From Atrichornis clamosus (lineage: Eukaryota > Chordata > Aves > Passeriformes > Menuridae): 64,000 nt of DNA. Shown here piece by piece: positions 61,801 through 64,000 of the stretch. Below the pieces are notes generated by a model. The model worked only from the letters and a program-made list of their open reading frames with translations. It was not told the origin of the DNA and did no database searches. The stretch lies in contig WBMZ01000392.1 of the NCBI GenBank assembly GCA_013400975.1, forward strand, positions 62,001 through 126,000, given 5' to 3'. Made by a program: the position numbers and the translations under genes. The stretch's first letter is position 1; each line of letters starts with the position of its first letter.

Positions 61801-64000
61801 ACAATAGCTGGAAGCAACCTAAGATTACTATATATCCTTGTTCTTTCCATGTGTAAGAAGAAAAGTTTGAGCCTGTTGATAGAGAAAGACTGAAGACTTT
61901 TTTTGCTTAGACTCTTTTCAAGCTAACAAAAACTAAAGACAAAAATTGAAGTTGCAGGCACATCATTAAATACCAGAGCTCTGTTATCTCTCTACTTTCA
62001 TCTGATCATCATAAATTCAACCTTAGGAAAGGTGTACAGTCAATCTTGGTAGAGAATATTGAGGGAAGAATGAAATATCATTAAAAACTTGCTTTCTCAC
62101 TGTGCTTCGGGATGCTTCTGCTAATCTTAATGCTTTTAAGTAAAATTGAGTGTAGTACCATATGAATATCAGGTGGTAACTTGTAAGAGGAGACTGCATC
62201 CTGCCCCCAGAGCACTTAGCAGTGCCGTGCTCTGTGTCTGTAAGTGATATGAGTCAGTACATGGCAAGGAAACACCATATTATTCCACGCAACTGTGACA
62301 CCGCGTAACACCACCACCACCAGCACACTGAGAGGCAGCCCCATGGAGTTATCACCTTGTTGAGCTTGGTCCTGAAAATAAACTCTCTAAAGGTTGCAGT
62401 TATAAATAGACCTGGTACACTGCCTTATCACCTCAACAGCCTGAGCTGAGGGGTGGTGTCTGGTGCTGGCAGTGAAGCGGGATCCACTGCACGTCCCCAG
62501 CCTGCCAGAGCACATCACAGCAGTGCCACCACGGGCCTGCGCTTTGCCACCTGTATTAAGAACTTGGATGTTTTCTCTGTTGAAATCTGAGTTGGATCCT
62601 GTTTATACTAAAGAGTGGTATTTGTTTTAATCAGCTCAGTAAAAATCCAACAAGTGTTTAGTCGCCGTCCTCTTAGGGACAAGTCTTGTCATGGGCAGAA
62701 GCACCCACTGTGGGCAGTGCCAGAGGAGCAGGGCAGTGGCCCAGCTCAGGTCTTGCTGCCCACTTCTGCCAGCACCTCAGCTCTGGAAATGCCCTGCAGC
62801 TGCTGCCAGGCACCTCAGAGCAGGTACTGCTGCAGTGGTGGCTCCTGACAGAAGCAGTAGCTGCTGACCACTTCCCTCAGACTCTCACCCTCTGGCTCCC
62901 TCCCCTACTTATTCCTGTTTTCTCCACCTTCTGCCAGCCCCTGTGCTAGAGGGAGCAAGTTTTGGTTGCAGCTGAGAAGCTTTAACCCAGCTCTGAGTTA
63001 TGTGCATCAGCATCATGTAGTTTCACTGAAAGATCACAGGGTGTTTAATGAGTACCAGAGCCCTCGGTTCCATAACTATAGGTACTAAAAAATAAATGAG
63101 TAATAGACAGATTTTTTAATTTGCATCCATATCGTATGCTCTATCTGCATATTAATTTTGCAGATAATGCTCTAGGAGACAGAATATCAAACAGTTTCCT
63201 AAAATGAAGGCATATTATATTAAAGTATCTAATGTAGATTTCCATGAAATGCTGCTCTCTGCAGAAACCCCATCTGACTTAAATAGGAACACTGCTGTCT
63301 GTGAACTAAGGAAAAACAAAAGACTGCAAATCAAGATAACAGTTCTGTGATATGTCTGATCTGGGGACTGATATCCTCTAATGTGGCTACTGGGAGAGCT
63401 GTTTGATTTTATTTTATTTAACATATTCATTAATTCAAGAACATAAACAGCTTAGAAATGAAACAATGTGAATATATTATAGGAAATAATGGAGGAGATG
63501 GAAAAATAATACAAATTAGCTGGAGCTCTGATTTGGGAAAGCACTTAAGCCGTCACTTATTCAGGAAAATACTTAGAATTAAATATCAAATTTTAGTAAT
63601 ATATTTGTATTGCTGGTGGCCGGGGTGTTGATGGAAGACATTGCACAATGACACCTCTTTTTGTCATGTGTCTTTGTGAGTGCAGGAATGAGAGAATGGG
63701 AGGAGTTATTTTCCCCTTAGCTATGAAATATGATGCTGTGATTTTGACTTGAAACTCATGATTAGTTTTAAACATATTTTTAAACTTTTTCTTCAAGGAG
63801 GTATTTTTGTGAATTGGGTTCTCAGGAGATTCTGAACTAGAGCAGGAGTTAACCTATAGCAATTGTGAAGTTTGAAGAAAAATAGTCAGAATATGAATTT
63901 ACAATGAAAGATGAGAAAAAGGAATATATTTAGAAAGGTTTGAGCAATAGTGAAAAATTATGAGATAGTATATTGCACTGCAACCAAGGAAGAGTATTAA
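52861..64000. other. Presumed CHRM2 5' intron or upstream DNA
   Basis: No gene recognised. GC-richer patches lie at about 56030-56280, 60360-60590 and 62440-62950, none with a recognisable protein. Small structures: TGTGACTC/GAGTCACA inverted repeat at 55351-55370, a TTCATCTTAT cluster at 59971-60002, a purine-rich stretch at about 61555-61685, and POU-type motifs at 63119-63163. Confidence 0.4.
61555..61685 (+). repeat. Purine-rich low-complexity tract
   Basis: Dominated by A and G (GGAAAAAGAGAGAAAAATAGGG, GAAAGAAAGGAAAATGAGG) with scattered C and T. It accounts for the Leu/Phe/Ser-rich open frame on the other strand. Confidence 0.5.

Noticed and set aside
22381..64000. miR-490, which lies in a CHRM2 intron in other vertebrates
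   Set aside because: Looked for its mature-sequence core on the minus strand and did not see it by eye; it is probably further upstream than this window reaches. An exact search would settle it.

Overview
The window looks like songbird (passerine) nuclear DNA, AT-rich and almost entirely non-coding. Evidence for a bird is a set of interspersed repeats: CR1 LINE 3' ends (about 9890-10282, 39140-39565, 52682-52775), a tRNA-Ile-headed SINE with a CR1-like tail (28463-28606) that matches what I know as the zebra finch TguSINE1 type, a second tRNA-Ile-derived relic (608-677), and the 5' part of an avian endogenous retroviral LTR (4958-5322). Species and chromosome cannot be read from the sequence.

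There is one confident protein-coding gene: CHRM2, the M2 muscarinic acetylcholine receptor, on the minus strand (20920-22317). The whole protein is in one exon, as is usual for muscarinic receptor genes. A strong splice acceptor lies 39 bases upstream of the ATG (exon 5' end at 22356), so the 5' UTR is spliced.

Layout. 1-20.9 kb lies downstream of CHRM2: a possible 3' UTR close to the gene, then intergenic DNA with an LTR fragment, SINE relic, CR1 copy with an assembly scar, and an unbroken 293-base polypyrimidine tract made mostly of a perfect 8-base repeat. 20.9-22.36 kb is the CHRM2 terminal exon. 22.36-64 kb lies upstream of the coding exon and is presumably the large 5' intron(s) of CHRM2. 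It holds SINE and CR1 insertions, one acceptor/donor pair that could be a small 5' non-coding exon (29366-29421), a G-quadruplex motif, hairpins and short tandem duplications. No other gene was recognised; other open frames are short, lack known motifs, or come from simple repeats or the antisense of CHRM2.

I found no previously undescribed biological system. The items most worth checking are the N-spanning duplication at 10160-10186 (probable misassembly), the 8-bp polypyrimidine array at 16950-17242, the candidate 5' UTR exon at 29366-29421, and the Thr in place of mammalian-M2 Ala in TM6 of the receptor.
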